Source of the DNA: Flaveria trinervia
Lineage: Eukaryota; Streptophyta; Magnoliopsida; Asterales; Asteraceae
Direction: 5' to 3'
NCBI GenBank assembly: GCA_025506515.1
Contig: JACCIX010000098.1
Location: 1 to 64,000 of the forward strand
DNA length: 64,000 bases
The notes beneath the pieces were generated by a model. The model was given only the letters and a program-made list of their open reading frames with translations. It made no database searches and had not been told where the DNA came from. The position numbers were made by a program, and so were the translations under genes. This document shows, one piece after another, positions 54,601-64,000 of the stretch. Each line of letters starts with the position of its first letter. Positions within the stretch are counted from its first letter, which is position 1.

Positions 54601-56058
54601 GAAAGCATACCAACTGATCATGACCTCTGATGTAATGAAGCAAGTCAAGGAGTTTCAGGATGAGGCATTAAAAGAAGATCATCTAAACTCTGAAAGAATG
54701 AGAGGTCTGGTTGGGGAATTGGGTGAAAACACACTCGGTGTTAAAACCCGATTGGATGAGTGTGGGTTCCTTGTTTCGGGGATCTACGTGTGAGGATTTT
54801 GGATGAAGCTCACAAGACTCGATACTCCATTCATCCTGGTTCCACAAAGATGTATCAAGATATGAAGAAAGATTATTGGTGGCCGGGTATGAAGCGTGAC
54901 GTGGTGGAGTATGTGAGTAAGTGCCTTACTTGTTTGCAAGTGAAGACGGAACATCAGAAGCCGTATGGGAAGATCAACCTTTGGATATACCGAAATGGAA
55001 GTGGGAGCACATCACCATGGATTTCATTACGAAGCTGCCACGTACTTCGAAAGGGTACAATGCTATATGGGTGATTGTCGACCGTCTGACGAAAAGTGCT
55101 CACTTCCTACCGATCCGCGAGACATATTCATCTGAGAGGTTGGCTGACCTATTCATCAAGGATATTGTAACTCTTCATGGTGTGCCAGTGTCCATTGTGT
55201 CTGATCGCGACACCCAGTTTACCTCTAAATTCTGGAAGAAATTCCACGATGCTATGGGGACGAGGTTACATATTAGCACGGCTTATCATCCCCAAACTGA
55301 TGGTCAGTCAGAAAGGACCATTCAAACATTGGAAGACATGCTTCGAGCATGTGTGATTGATTTTGGGGGAAGTTGGGATGACCACTTACGTTAGCGGAAT
55401 TCTCGTACAACAATAGCTATCATGCCAGCATTGGCATGCCACCATACGAGATGCTATACGGTAGGAGATGCAAAACACCCATTTGTTGGGGTGATATTGG
55501 TCAGAAGGAATTAGGGAGCGTCGAGGTCATTGAGGCTACGACTGAGAAGCTTGAGAAGATTAAAGCCTTCATGAAGGCAGCCAAAGATAGACAGAAGTCG
55601 TATGCCGATAAACGACGCAGACCGATCGAGTTCCAAGTGGGTGACCGGGTTATGTTGAAGGTCTCACCTTGGAAGGGTATTATCCAATTCAGGAAGCGGG
55701 GCAAGTTGAGCCCAAGATATATAGGCCATTTCCGAATCATTGCTCGAGTAGGAGAGGTGGCCTAAGGTTGGAATTACTGGATGAGTTAAGTGGGATTCAC
55801 CCGATATTCCATGTGTCTCATCTGAAAAAGTGTATAGCTGATGAAGACATAATTGTTCCACTAGAGGATATCGAAGTAGATGTAAGGCTCAATTATGTGG
55901 AGCAACCAGTGGCAGTCATCGATCATAAAAAGAAGAGGCTGAGAAATAGAGTGGTTCCTCTTGTGCGTGTACAGTGGAGGCACAGGAAAGGATCCGAGTC
56001 TACATGGGAGACCGAGGAGGAGATGAGGCAGCATTATCCTCATCCGTTCGAGGAATAA
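54601..56058 (+). pseudogene. integrase and chromodomain of G2
   Basis: Zinc finger HPGSTKMYQDMKKDYWWPGM...CLTCLQVK (54830-54950), DDE core with MDFITKLPR (about 55018), SDRDTQFTSKFW (about 55200) and HPQTDGQSERTIQ (about 55285-55320), then the GPY/F-like region (about 55700) and a C-terminal chromodomain (55880-56058: PVAVIDHKKKRLRNR, VQWRHRKGSESTWE, HYPHPF). Frames change near 54780, 54960, 55390 and 55765. The core residues D, D, E are visible. Confidence 0.88.
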
Positions 56059-56734
56059 CAGGTTTCGGGGATGAAATCTATATAAGGGGGTGGACTTGTA
56101 ACACCCGGTTATTTTAATAAGACAAGAAATGAAGAATAAATGAAAGAAGAGCCATAGAGTCCAAGTGGAGGGACTAAAAGTGTCCAAAGGGACAAAACCT
56201 TGAAAAAGTTGGTGTAAAGGTGGGCATGGCTGCCCACCCTCTTTTCACATCACTCTCATTCGGACTTTAGAGAGAGAAAGATAAAAGGAGAGCAGAAACT
56301 CTCGGTTTGAAGAAGAAGAAGAAGGAATTGAATTCAAGGTAAGAATTCGTGGTTTTTAAGTGTTCATGACGGGTTTTATCCCGTTATATGCATATGTGCT
56401 TATGTGTTTGTGTATGTGCTCGGGTGTGTGTGTGTTTGGTGTTGTTTTTAGTGTTTGAACTCATTGCAAGCGGGTTAGAAAGGAAGAAACACCCAAGTTG
56501 CATCAGGTGAGTTCTAGACCCCAGTTTTTACTTGTTTTGAACTATCTTTGGGGCTGAAAATGTATTAAAACGATTTTCAAAGTTTATGTATGTTTACCCG
56601 TATGTATGGTGCATGTTGGATGTTAATTCTTGAATGCTTATAGGTTATTCATGTTTAGAATAGCCATGCTAAGCTTAGAACAGATGGATTTGATGATTGG
56701 GTTTGAAAACAGACTAGAAACATGTTACATAGAG

Positions 56735-57150
56735 GGTCCATGCGCCTAGATAAGGCTCATGCACCTGAAAATGCCTTAGAAAGATTTAAGCGTAATCCAT
56801 GCGTCTGAACAGTAGCCCATGCGCCTAAGATTGCCTTAGAAATGTTTGTGTAGCCCGTGCGCCTGAACGATGGTCCATGCACCTAGAAATATTAGTCGGA
56901 TGACTAAGTGTAGGGCCATACGCCCCATAGTGCCCATGCGCCCAAGTGGCCCATGCGCCTAAGTGTCCATGCGTCTGAATCACCTATGCGCCTAAGTGCT
57001 CATACGCACGAATAGTGCCCATGCGCCTGAATAGTTCATGCGCCTAAGTGATAAATGATTAAGTGTTGGCTGATGTGTCCTAAATAGTGATGAAACACCC
57101 AAACAGGGCTCATGCGCCCAAATAGTGCCAAAGCGCCTAAGCACTTAGAA
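56735..57150 (+). repeat. CATGCGCCTAAGTG array in G2 LTR
   Basis: Well over a dozen imperfect units of (GCC)CATGCGCCTAAGTG or CATGCGCCTGAATAG, spaced 15-35 bp. It is unlike the rest of the LTR in CG content. Confidence 0.88.
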
Positions 57151-57558
57151 ATTTTTACAGAATTTTCAGGGAGTCTGTGCTTTTAGGGTTTTGATCGAGG
57201 TTGACTAGGGCTTATTTATGATGATGTTTTATGCATGGTTATGATTGTTCCTTATCATTGTTATTGCTATTATTATTATTACTTATAGTATGTGACTTTA
57301 CGTGGTATGTTTATTATCGTAATGTAAAGTATATCGTAATAATAAAGTGAAAGAGCAATAAAGAAAAAAAGAGGAACATTAATGAAAATGTTAATAAGTC
57401 TTGCAAGCTTACAGGAGGTACACGATCATGTTGTCGTTAGCTCAACTGTGTTGCGGGTTAGCTATCCTATTATGCACACAGGGCCAATCAATTGAGATTG
57501 GCAGGACCTTTGTAGCGTGTCCTAGGTGATTGGGTCGGCCTTGTACACAGTACACAGA

Positions 57559-57646
57559 ACCCTTTCGAGGGATACAGTTGACCCTTTCGAGGGATACAGT
57601 TGTCGCTTTCGAGGGATATAATTGACCCTTTCGAGTGATATAGATA
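57559..57646 (+). repeat. 22-bp tandem repeats in G2 LTR
   Basis: Four tandem units of ACCCTTTCGAGGGATACAGTTG with decay in the last two. CCCTTTCGAGGG is itself palindromic-like. Confidence 0.9.
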
Positions 57647-58198
57647 GCCCATCACCTGTTTTCCATCGTGCATATAGTTAGGGTATTGCTCATTGGTCCA
57701 TACAGAAAGTGAAAGATAAAGATAAAAGTTTACAGAATAGACAAGGCATACAATAAAGAGAACGAACAGTTTGTTCATATAGTCAATGCGTGCTCGCATA
57801 TACAGTACAGAGTTGTATTTTACAGAAAAGAGTATTTTTATATACAACATATAGAAAGTATTTTATTACTTATAAAACTAGAACTCACTCAGCAAAGCTG
57901 ACTTTTATACATTTTCAGTTGGCAGGTAATTATTGCTGAGGATGGCACGAGGGTGAAGCTACTCGGCAGGGAAAGACTGACATCCATTCGTATTCTATGT
58001 TGCTGTTGTTTTGTAGTGCATTGAAACAATTCTTTTGTAAACAGTACATGATGATGTATTGCTTAACAACAGTGTTTTAAATGAAATGAATGGTTTTTGA
58101 TAAATCATTTCCGTTACTTAAGTTTGTATAATTATAATGTGTGGTGTTTAAACTGTTGTGATTGACCAACTGTGAGGTGCCCGGGAACGGGCCTTACA

Positions 58199-58271
58199 AT
58201 ACGTATATATATATATATACATATATCTATACGTATATATACGTATATATATATATATACGTACATATATA

Positions 58272-58317
<46 letters not shown>

Positions 58318-58716
58318 GCGTATATATATACGTATAGATACGTATAGATATATATAAATACGTATATATATACGTGTATATATACGTGTATATATATATA
58401 CGTGTATATATATATATACGTGTATATATATATATATATTTATATATTTATATATATATATATATATATATATAGATATGCGTATATATATACGTATAGA
58501 TACGTATAGATATATATAAATACGTATATATATACGTGTATATATACGTGTATATATATATATACGTGTATATATATATATACGTGTATATATATATATA
58601 TTTATATATTTATATATATATATATATATACACAACACGTATATATGTATATATATATCCGTATATATGTATATATATACGTATATATCTATATAGATAT
58701 ATATAGATATACATAC

Positions 58717-58769
<53 letters not shown>

Positions 58770-58782
58770 TATATATATATAT
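58199..58782. repeat. AT-rich microsatellite 2: TATACGTATA/(TG)n
   Basis: Same composition and order as microsatellite 1: TACGTATATA units, (TA) runs, then (TG)n at 58731-58767 and a short (AT) run. It includes an internal duplication of about 200 bp (58312-58440 repeated at 58488-58615). Flanked by the G2 LTR and a TIR element. Confidence 0.95.
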
Positions 58783-59328
58783 GGGAGGGTTCAAATGAGA
58801 CCAATTTTTTTTGTGAGAACTCTAGGAACCAATCTCAGCCACTCATTTTTATCACATGCAAATCACATGTCATTTCTCCCTTTTTTTTTAACGTTTGTAA
58901 ATTTTTTTCACGACATTATTTTTTCAAAAAAAAGTTTACCATAAAATTCAGTATTTTTTATCTTTCCAACGCCTACCATATTGATATATTTTTTTAAAAA
59001 AATCATATATACATTGTTGTAAATCTAGTTATACACATGTGTAGTACTGGATTTACATATGTGTAACTCCGATATTACACATGTGTAAAACGAATTTCGT
59101 TAAAAAAACGATAATTTTTTTTATTTTTTATAAATTTTTTATATTTTTTTATGAAAGAGGGAAAGTTAGGGAACATTTTTGTGTTTTTATTTATTTTTTT
59201 TATGTTATTTTTTTAATAAAATTTCTAAATATGTTTTTGTTAATTACAATTTTACCATTGAGAACTAGTGGTTGAGATACGTTTTTAGAGTTCTCACAAA
59301 AAAAGCTAGTTCTCATTTGATCCCTCTC
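58783..59328. mobile_element. Non-coding TIR element (MITE-like)
   Basis: Ends are inverted copies over about 65 bp: GGGAGGGTTCAAATGAGACC at 58783 and, on the other strand, GAGAGGGATCAAATGAGAAC from 59328, both followed by TTTTTTGTGAGAACTCTA and TCTCAACCACT-like sequence. The 410-bp interior is AT-rich with three ACACATGTGT palindromes and no gene. The target duplication is unclear because the left flank is (AT)n, so the superfamily is open (Mutator-like long TIRs are one option). Confidence 0.75.
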
Positions 59329-59866
59329 CTAAATTTCTGTTGTATGTGTGAAACTTCCTAAGCATTCTTCTTCAATGCACTTGTGCAGCATGCAGGATAG
59401 ACATTGAATGTTTAGGTTGCATCAGCCTCTTCATTGATTTCTATAATTATCATATAACTTGCGTAATTATTTTTTATAATGTGAGTAATTTTAGTTTGTG
59501 AAATAATAGATATAACTTACTTAATTATGAATATAACTTGTGTAATTATGTATATTTTATGCATAACTATGGCGCAAACAAAACTACCAATTTGTTAAAA
59601 AAACACGTGTCATGTTCTAGTAATTTTGTACGCTTCTTATAAAAATTAAACTTTATATAGTAACCCGCCTTTGTATAAAAATATAATGTGTGGTTTGAAT
59701 GACATTAATTTTGTGTATATTTGACATAAGAGTCCATGTGGTTACCAATTTCAACTTAAAAAGGCTTGAAAAAGAATCGCTAGTGGCATGCATATACGAT
59801 AACATGAACATATTAAATTCCTCCGCATCTGATATTCCCTGATGTCCCCAAGGAAGAGCCATCGCA

Positions 59867-60172
59867 ATGACGACAAAATCAACCCCTTTCGATTCTCACA
59901 AAGGTAATAAACCATTGAGAACTTCTCCACACGACAAACATCTTTTAATCATTTCTAGATGCACTTTGGATTTTTTGAAACTTTCAAAAACCCTTGATAA
60001 TTTCAACAGTAAACTCAGAAAAAGTCGGAAAAGTTTGGATTTTGCTCTATGGGTTCAAATGGGGTTCCAATCATCTTCAAAACCCTCTTTCGTTTCTGGA
60101 TTTCACTCAATCATTGATTGGATTGTCCAAAGGCAACAGGTGTTTGCACTGGTGAGTTCATCCGTTGTCTAG
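59867..60172 (+). other. Upstream ORF or 5' leader exon of the SCL3-like gene (tentative)
   Basis: A 101-codon ATG frame (MTTKSTPFDSHKG) in low-copy-looking DNA 0.8 kb before the GRAS CDS. It contains a good donor CACTG|GTGAGTTC at 60151/60152, and CAG acceptors occur at 60889 (TTATAG) and 60987 (ATATCAG), three bases before the GRAS ATG. I do not recognise the peptide. The simplest reading is a 5' UTR exon plus intron of the downstream gene; an independent small gene is possible. The rest of 59329-60989 is AT-rich with nothing else recognisable. Confidence 0.3.
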
Positions 60173-60989
60173 TTTCTTATTCAATATTAGATACTGTTGT
60201 ATAATCCATCAGAAAATCTGGAATCAGTATACAGTTTGTTCTTGGATTGATGGTTTATGGTGGTGTTTCAGTAAATCTGCTATCATCATACCACAATCAA
60301 AACCATCTAAAGCTGTTTACAAGAAAAAAGAAAATCCTCATAAGAAGACTTTTTTTTTCTGGTATTAGGTTCTAACTATGAGTAGCAATGATATTTAGTT
60401 TCACTTATTTATGTATTTTGAGTGCCATAGACCCAGGTTGGTAAAGGTTTAACTAGTTTCATTGAATTCCAATGAATTGATGTGTAATGTTAGTTGTTCA
60501 ACAAACAAAGATTTTCAGATATTTAATTGATGTGTAATCTTAGTTGTTCTTAATAATTTGTCAGTACTAATATTGCCGCGTGCCGGAAATAGTGATTTCT
60601 ATGCTACCAGTTTGTTTGTAATTTATGCTATGTTAAATTTAGTAATAATGGTAAGTCATTATATGGATTATGCATAAAAAAATTTGTTATTATGAAAAGC
60701 CTTAATTTTAGGATTCTCCAGAAAAATTGAGCCAACCCTGCGCAATACAATGCTTTATAGGCTTCTTTCTTCTTGTTCAATTTTCCAATCTGACCATATG
60801 TTTGTCAACAACAATTAATTTCTGTTTTCTTTTGTGAATTTGAAGTTGTTTTAGGTATGTATGATCTTCTGCTTTATGTCTTATTATAGGTGAGACATTT
60901 GATTTACCATGTTTATAATCTTGAGGATGACTTATTGTTAACAAGAAGGTGCTAATTTGGAACTCTGATTGAAACGATTAATATCAGGA

Positions 60990-62376
60990 ATGGCTCAAGA
61001 CGATGGATCTTCATCTATAAGCTCGTCTCCCCTTCACTTATTTTCGTTAATGTCACTTTCACCTGGTATTGGATCACCATACCCATGGCTAAGGCAAATG
61101 GAATCTGAAGAAAGAGGTTTATACCTCATCCAGCTCCTTATTGCGTGCGCTAACCAGGTGGCTGCTGGTAATATACCGAATGCCAACAGTGGACTCGAAC
61201 AGATTAACCATCTTGCATCTACAGATGGAGACACTATGCAACGAATCGCGGCTTATTTTACTGAAGCACTCGCTAATCGTATGCTTAAAGGATTGCCTGG
61301 TGTATACAAAGCCATTAATTCCACAAGAGTCACATCAGTAGCAGAAGAGATTCTTGTAAAAAAATTGTTTTTTGACCTGTGCCCATTTTTGAGATTGTCG
61401 TATCTCATCACTAATCAAGCGATTCTTGAAGCTATGGAAGGGGAAAAAATGGTTCATATCATTGATTTGTGTTCTTCAGAGCCTGCACAGTGGCTTAATC
61501 TTCTTCAGTCTTTAAGAACACGACCCGAAGGACCACCACATTTGCGGATCACTGGCATTCATCAACAGAAAGAAGTACTAGAAAAAATGGCATTTCAGTT
61601 GAATGAAGAAGCGGAAAAATTAGACATCCCATTTCAATTTAATCCAATAATTAGCCGATTGGATAATCTTGACATCGAGTCTTTACCTTACAAATCAGGA
61701 GAAGCTTTAGCAATTAGTTCAGTCCTTCAACTTCACACGCTTTTGGCGTTTGATGATGAAACGAATAAAAGAGCCCCACTTCAAGGCGCATTTTAATGAA
61801 TTCACAAACGTTAGGAGATTATCTCAAGAAAGATATGACAACACTTTTAGCCCAAGTCCGGATTCAACCTCCTCTTCACCATTATCACCAGCTAGTTCTG
61901 CGAAATTGATGAACTTTTTGAGTGCCCTTTGGTCGTTATCTCCTAAACTAATGGTGGTTACTGAGCAAGAATCGAACCATAATGCATGCACTTTAGTGGA
62001 CAGGGCAATTGAAACATTGTACTTTTATGGAGCACTATTCGACTGTTTAGAATCTACTGTTCCACGCTCATCATCGGACCGCCAAATGGTTGAAAAGATG
62101 TTATTTGGTGAAGAAATCAAGAATATTATTGCCTGTGAGGGGGTTGAAAGAAGGGTGCGCCACGAGAAACTTGAAAAATGGGTTCCGAGGCTTGAGTTTG
62201 CTGGATTTAGACATGTTCCTCTGAGCTACAACGGGATGTTATTAGGTACAAGAATGCTGCATAACTACGGGTATGATGGGTATAAAATCAAAGAAGACAA
62301 CGGTTGTTTGTTTATCTGCTGGAATAATCAACCTTTGTTTACGATTTCGGCATGGAAGTTTCAAAGGTACAGTTAG
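60990..62376 (+). CDS. SCL3: GRAS-family transcription regulator, SCARECROW-LIKE 3-like, with a 1-bp frameshift
   Basis: Nuclear GRAS protein; Arabidopsis SCL3 promotes gibberellin responses and acts with DELLA and SHR/SCR in the root endodermis (family knowledge). Start chosen at ATG 60990 (MAQDDGSSSISSSPLHLFS), aligning with known SCL3 N-termini; an upstream in-frame TTG is not used. Visible: LHRI with ERGLYLIQLLIACANQVAAG and DGDTMQRIAAYFTEALANR, VHIID motif MVHIIDL (61449-61469) followed by SEPAQWLNLLQ, PEGPPHLRITG, LHRII with AISSVLQLHT, LSPKLMVVTEQESNHN, KMLFGEEIKNIIACEG and the C-terminal SAW motif ISAW. No intron in the CDS. The frame changes at a CCCC run (61774-61777): upstream frame stops at 61796, downstream frame runs to 62376. 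Total about 460 residues, usual for SCL3 (about 480). The rest is well conserved, so either a sequencing error or a very recent loss. Confidence 0.88.
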
Positions 62377-62840
62377 TCTATTTATATGATTGTCTCATTT
62401 ATGTGTATAAAACAACGGTGTGCTCCTAAATGTACGGTCAACTGTTTAACTTATAATAACCTTCATGATCTGTTCCAAGGATCATTATGGATTCTCAAAC
62501 ATTATTCTTATGTGGAAATTTGTTGACTTACAGTCACATGGTAGAAATATTTTCTATGGTTTGATCATATATTCATATCCTATGTCATCCCTGCCTTAAT
62601 TGGATGACATTTAGTTCAATGTTTTTTGTATTTGTTTATTTGCTTTTGGGAATGCTTTAAATGAATATGTCATATCTATATAATCACAACAGATCAGATT
62701 ATATAACAAAATTTTAGAACTAAAACATAACATTATTATTATTATTATTATTACCTAATATGAAAACGCAATGTTTATGAATAGTATAGTTAATAGTATA
62801 GTTTGTTTTTTTTTCTTGGAGAAAACCCTCCTTTTATCAC
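62377..62840. other. 3' flank of the SCL3-like gene
   Basis: AT-rich sequence with a (TTA)n run at about 62730-62752 and no recognisable gene. AATATG/AATAAA-like words could serve 3' end formation but none stands out. Confidence 0.5.
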
Positions 62841-63400
62841 ATCCAATGTGTGGGAGAGAAAGTCATCTCTTTTTCGCCTTCGCCTTCAGCCTTGAACCGT
62901 CGCCGTCTTCAGCCTGAATCGTCGCCGCCTACATTGTCCAGGCTTACACCACCGTTTGTATCGTCACGGCCACACCTACAACACAAATCATGTGCCACGA
63001 CAGCCATATTCACAATCGTCGGCCTGTCGGTCGACCATCGTCTATGTGTTGTGTTTGGTATGTCAGGTCGTCAGCCATTCGTTTTCGGCTAGATCGGGGC
63101 GCTGGGCTCGTTAGCAATGCCTATAAGTTTTGTATTTGTCGTAGCCAACCGACTTGGAGGCTATTGGAGGATGTTGTGGTTCCAATCATTTGATGTTCCT
63201 TGAAATCGACATCTGCTCAGGTTTTGGACTCTTGCAACCATCGGGTCGAATGTCAGAGGCTTCCACTCACTTGGGGACAACCACCGCTCGGCCTCCTATT
63301 TGCGGTTGAGGTAGAGCAAATGGTTGCTTCATGTCGATGGCTTGACAACCATTTTAGTTTGTCCTCATCTGTTTCTCTCTAATGTCCTTTTTTTGTTCGA
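62841..63400. other. GC-richer stretch, possibly gene-derived
   Basis: About 550 bp with clearly higher GC and CpG (TCGCCGTC, TCGTCGCC words) than both flanks. It has short overlapping frames (62850-63092 from a GTG; 62990-63193) rich in Ser, Pro, Arg, but no ATG-led long ORF and no family I recognise. Could be a fragment of a host gene carried by a transposon (see Helitron-like end) or a decayed exon. Confidence 0.3.
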
Positions 63401-63761
63401 CTGAGGCATTAGAGTACATGATAAACCTTGTTTTTCCTCATTTGAAGCTTTGATGTTTGACGTCTCATTATGTCGTTGATGATGACTATTTGCTCATTTG
63501 AGATCTTTAGAATGATATTCATCGTAGATAATGATGATTTGAGTTTTGCATGTTGTTAGGAAAGATATTGATGATGATGACCTTGGCTCATTTGAGACTT
63601 ACGTGAACTCATCTGACCAGATGCATCTTTTAGTTTTGTTATTACATGTGGTACTATAACAGGCCGTGATATAACTACCGATGATATTGGTTGTTTTGGC
63701 ATGGCTACCATTCGGGGTTAGCAACCGTAACTGAAAGTTTGTTTTGAGCATGATCTATCAC

Positions 63762-63793
63762 ACACGCAATGCGCGGAGATGAATACACACTAG
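63762..63793 (+). other. Possible Helitron 3' terminus
   Basis: A short GC-rich imperfect hairpin (CACGCAATGCGCGG, centred at 63769) lies about 15-20 bp before CTAG followed by T (63790-63794), matching the hairpin-then-CTRR|T rule for Helitron ends. The stem is short and mismatched, and no 5' TC end was identified. The remaining 63400-64000 is AT-rich with no gene. Confidence 0.3.
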
Positions 63794-64000
63794 TTATAAA
63801 TAATTTGATAAATCAAAACTGAAATAGGAGTTCAAAAGGCTTTAATCATTTATTCCCAACAAAACAATTATCTTTTATGTATTTTATTTATTATTATATT
63901 TTTAAAATGACAACTCACACGTTCATCTACTACTATTTTGCCTTATACCAAGATTTGAACTCTGCGTTTTTTCAAATAGTTTTTGACTTAACTGCTAGAA

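Larger units (their letters stand above)
52207..58198 (+). mobile_element. Ty3/Gypsy chromovirus G2, 5' truncated
   Basis: Plus-strand element with gag C-terminus, protease, RT, RNase H, integrase, chromodomain (to 56058), polypurine tract and one LTR (56097-58198). The 5' LTR, primer site and most of gag are missing; the break is at the end of microsatellite 1. Higher GC content and fewer stops than G1. LTR start TGTAACACCCGG is common among Tekay/Del-type elements. Confidence 0.88.
56097..58198 (+). repeat. 3' LTR of G2
   Basis: 2.1 kb from TGTAACACCCGG to GGGCCTTACA; preceded by purine-rich AAGGGGGTGGAC. It contains the CATGCGCC array (56735-57150) and the CCCTTTCGAGGGATA repeats (57559-57646). 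Its end abuts microsatellite 2. No coding content. Confidence 0.85.

Noticed and set aside
58132..58794. 220-codon minus-strand frame and plus-strand partners
   Set aside because: Same artefact in microsatellite 2.
59653..59862. 69-codon minus-strand frame upstream of SCL3
   Set aside because: No recognisable motif, AT-rich, and no promoter or splice context; likely chance.
62850..63193. Two short frames as a possible host gene
   Set aside because: First begins with GTG, both are short, overlap and match no family I know; kept only as a GC-rich stretch.

Overview
This window looks like a retrotransposon-dominated intergenic region of a flowering-plant nuclear genome. It contains Ty1/Copia elements of the SIRE/Maximus type (gag-pol plus an extra 3' ORF, initiator-Met-tRNA primer sites), Ty3/Gypsy chromoviruses with a C-terminal chromodomain, a TIR element and one plant-specific GRAS gene. 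The protein flavour of the Copia elements resembles Asteraceae-type asterids, but that is only an impression; eudicot is the safe call.

Layout. About 58 kb is a nest of LTR elements resolved here by LTR ends, primer sites and 5-bp target duplications. The base layer is Gypsy G1 (+, 5712-51728). Its 5' LTR is broken by a Copia-like element C1 (3' end at 5711), which is itself broken by a deletion-derivative Copia A4 (-, 1-3051). G1's protease is split by Copia A2 (-, 8512-45076, TSD GGAGC). A2 is split twice: by A1 (+, 16037-28389, same family, opposite strand, TSD TTGTC) and by B1 (+, 30424-42832, nearly identical LTRs, TSD 4/5). G1's RNase H is split by a solo LTR of the C family (46543-47275, TSD GTTCT). 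A second, 5'-truncated Gypsy G2 (52207-58198) lies between two AT-rich TACGTATA/TG microsatellites.

The last 5 kb is low-copy-looking DNA: a 546-bp TIR element, then an intronless-CDS GRAS gene closely resembling SCARECROW-LIKE 3 (60990-62376) with a one-base frameshift in a CCCC run, then AT-rich flank, a short GC-richer stretch and a possible Helitron 3' end.

Most interesting pattern. In Copia families A and B, a family-specific short motif (CTGAAGA/CTGATGA in A, palindromic CTTCCGAAG/CTTCGGAAG in B) is amplified in the LTR ahead of a TATA box, and again in the spacer between pol and the extra 3' ORF, where it is again followed by a TATA box 65-121 bp before the 3' ORF start. This suggests a second, internal promoter copying the LTR logic for independent expression of the 3' ORF. 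Both families also show a 3'-splice-site-like sequence just after the gag stop, and a second CCHC knuckle at the gag end. Nearly all element genes are broken; several breaks in the youngest element and in the GRAS gene sit in homopolymers, so sequencing or assembly indels are a real alternative to genuine mutation.
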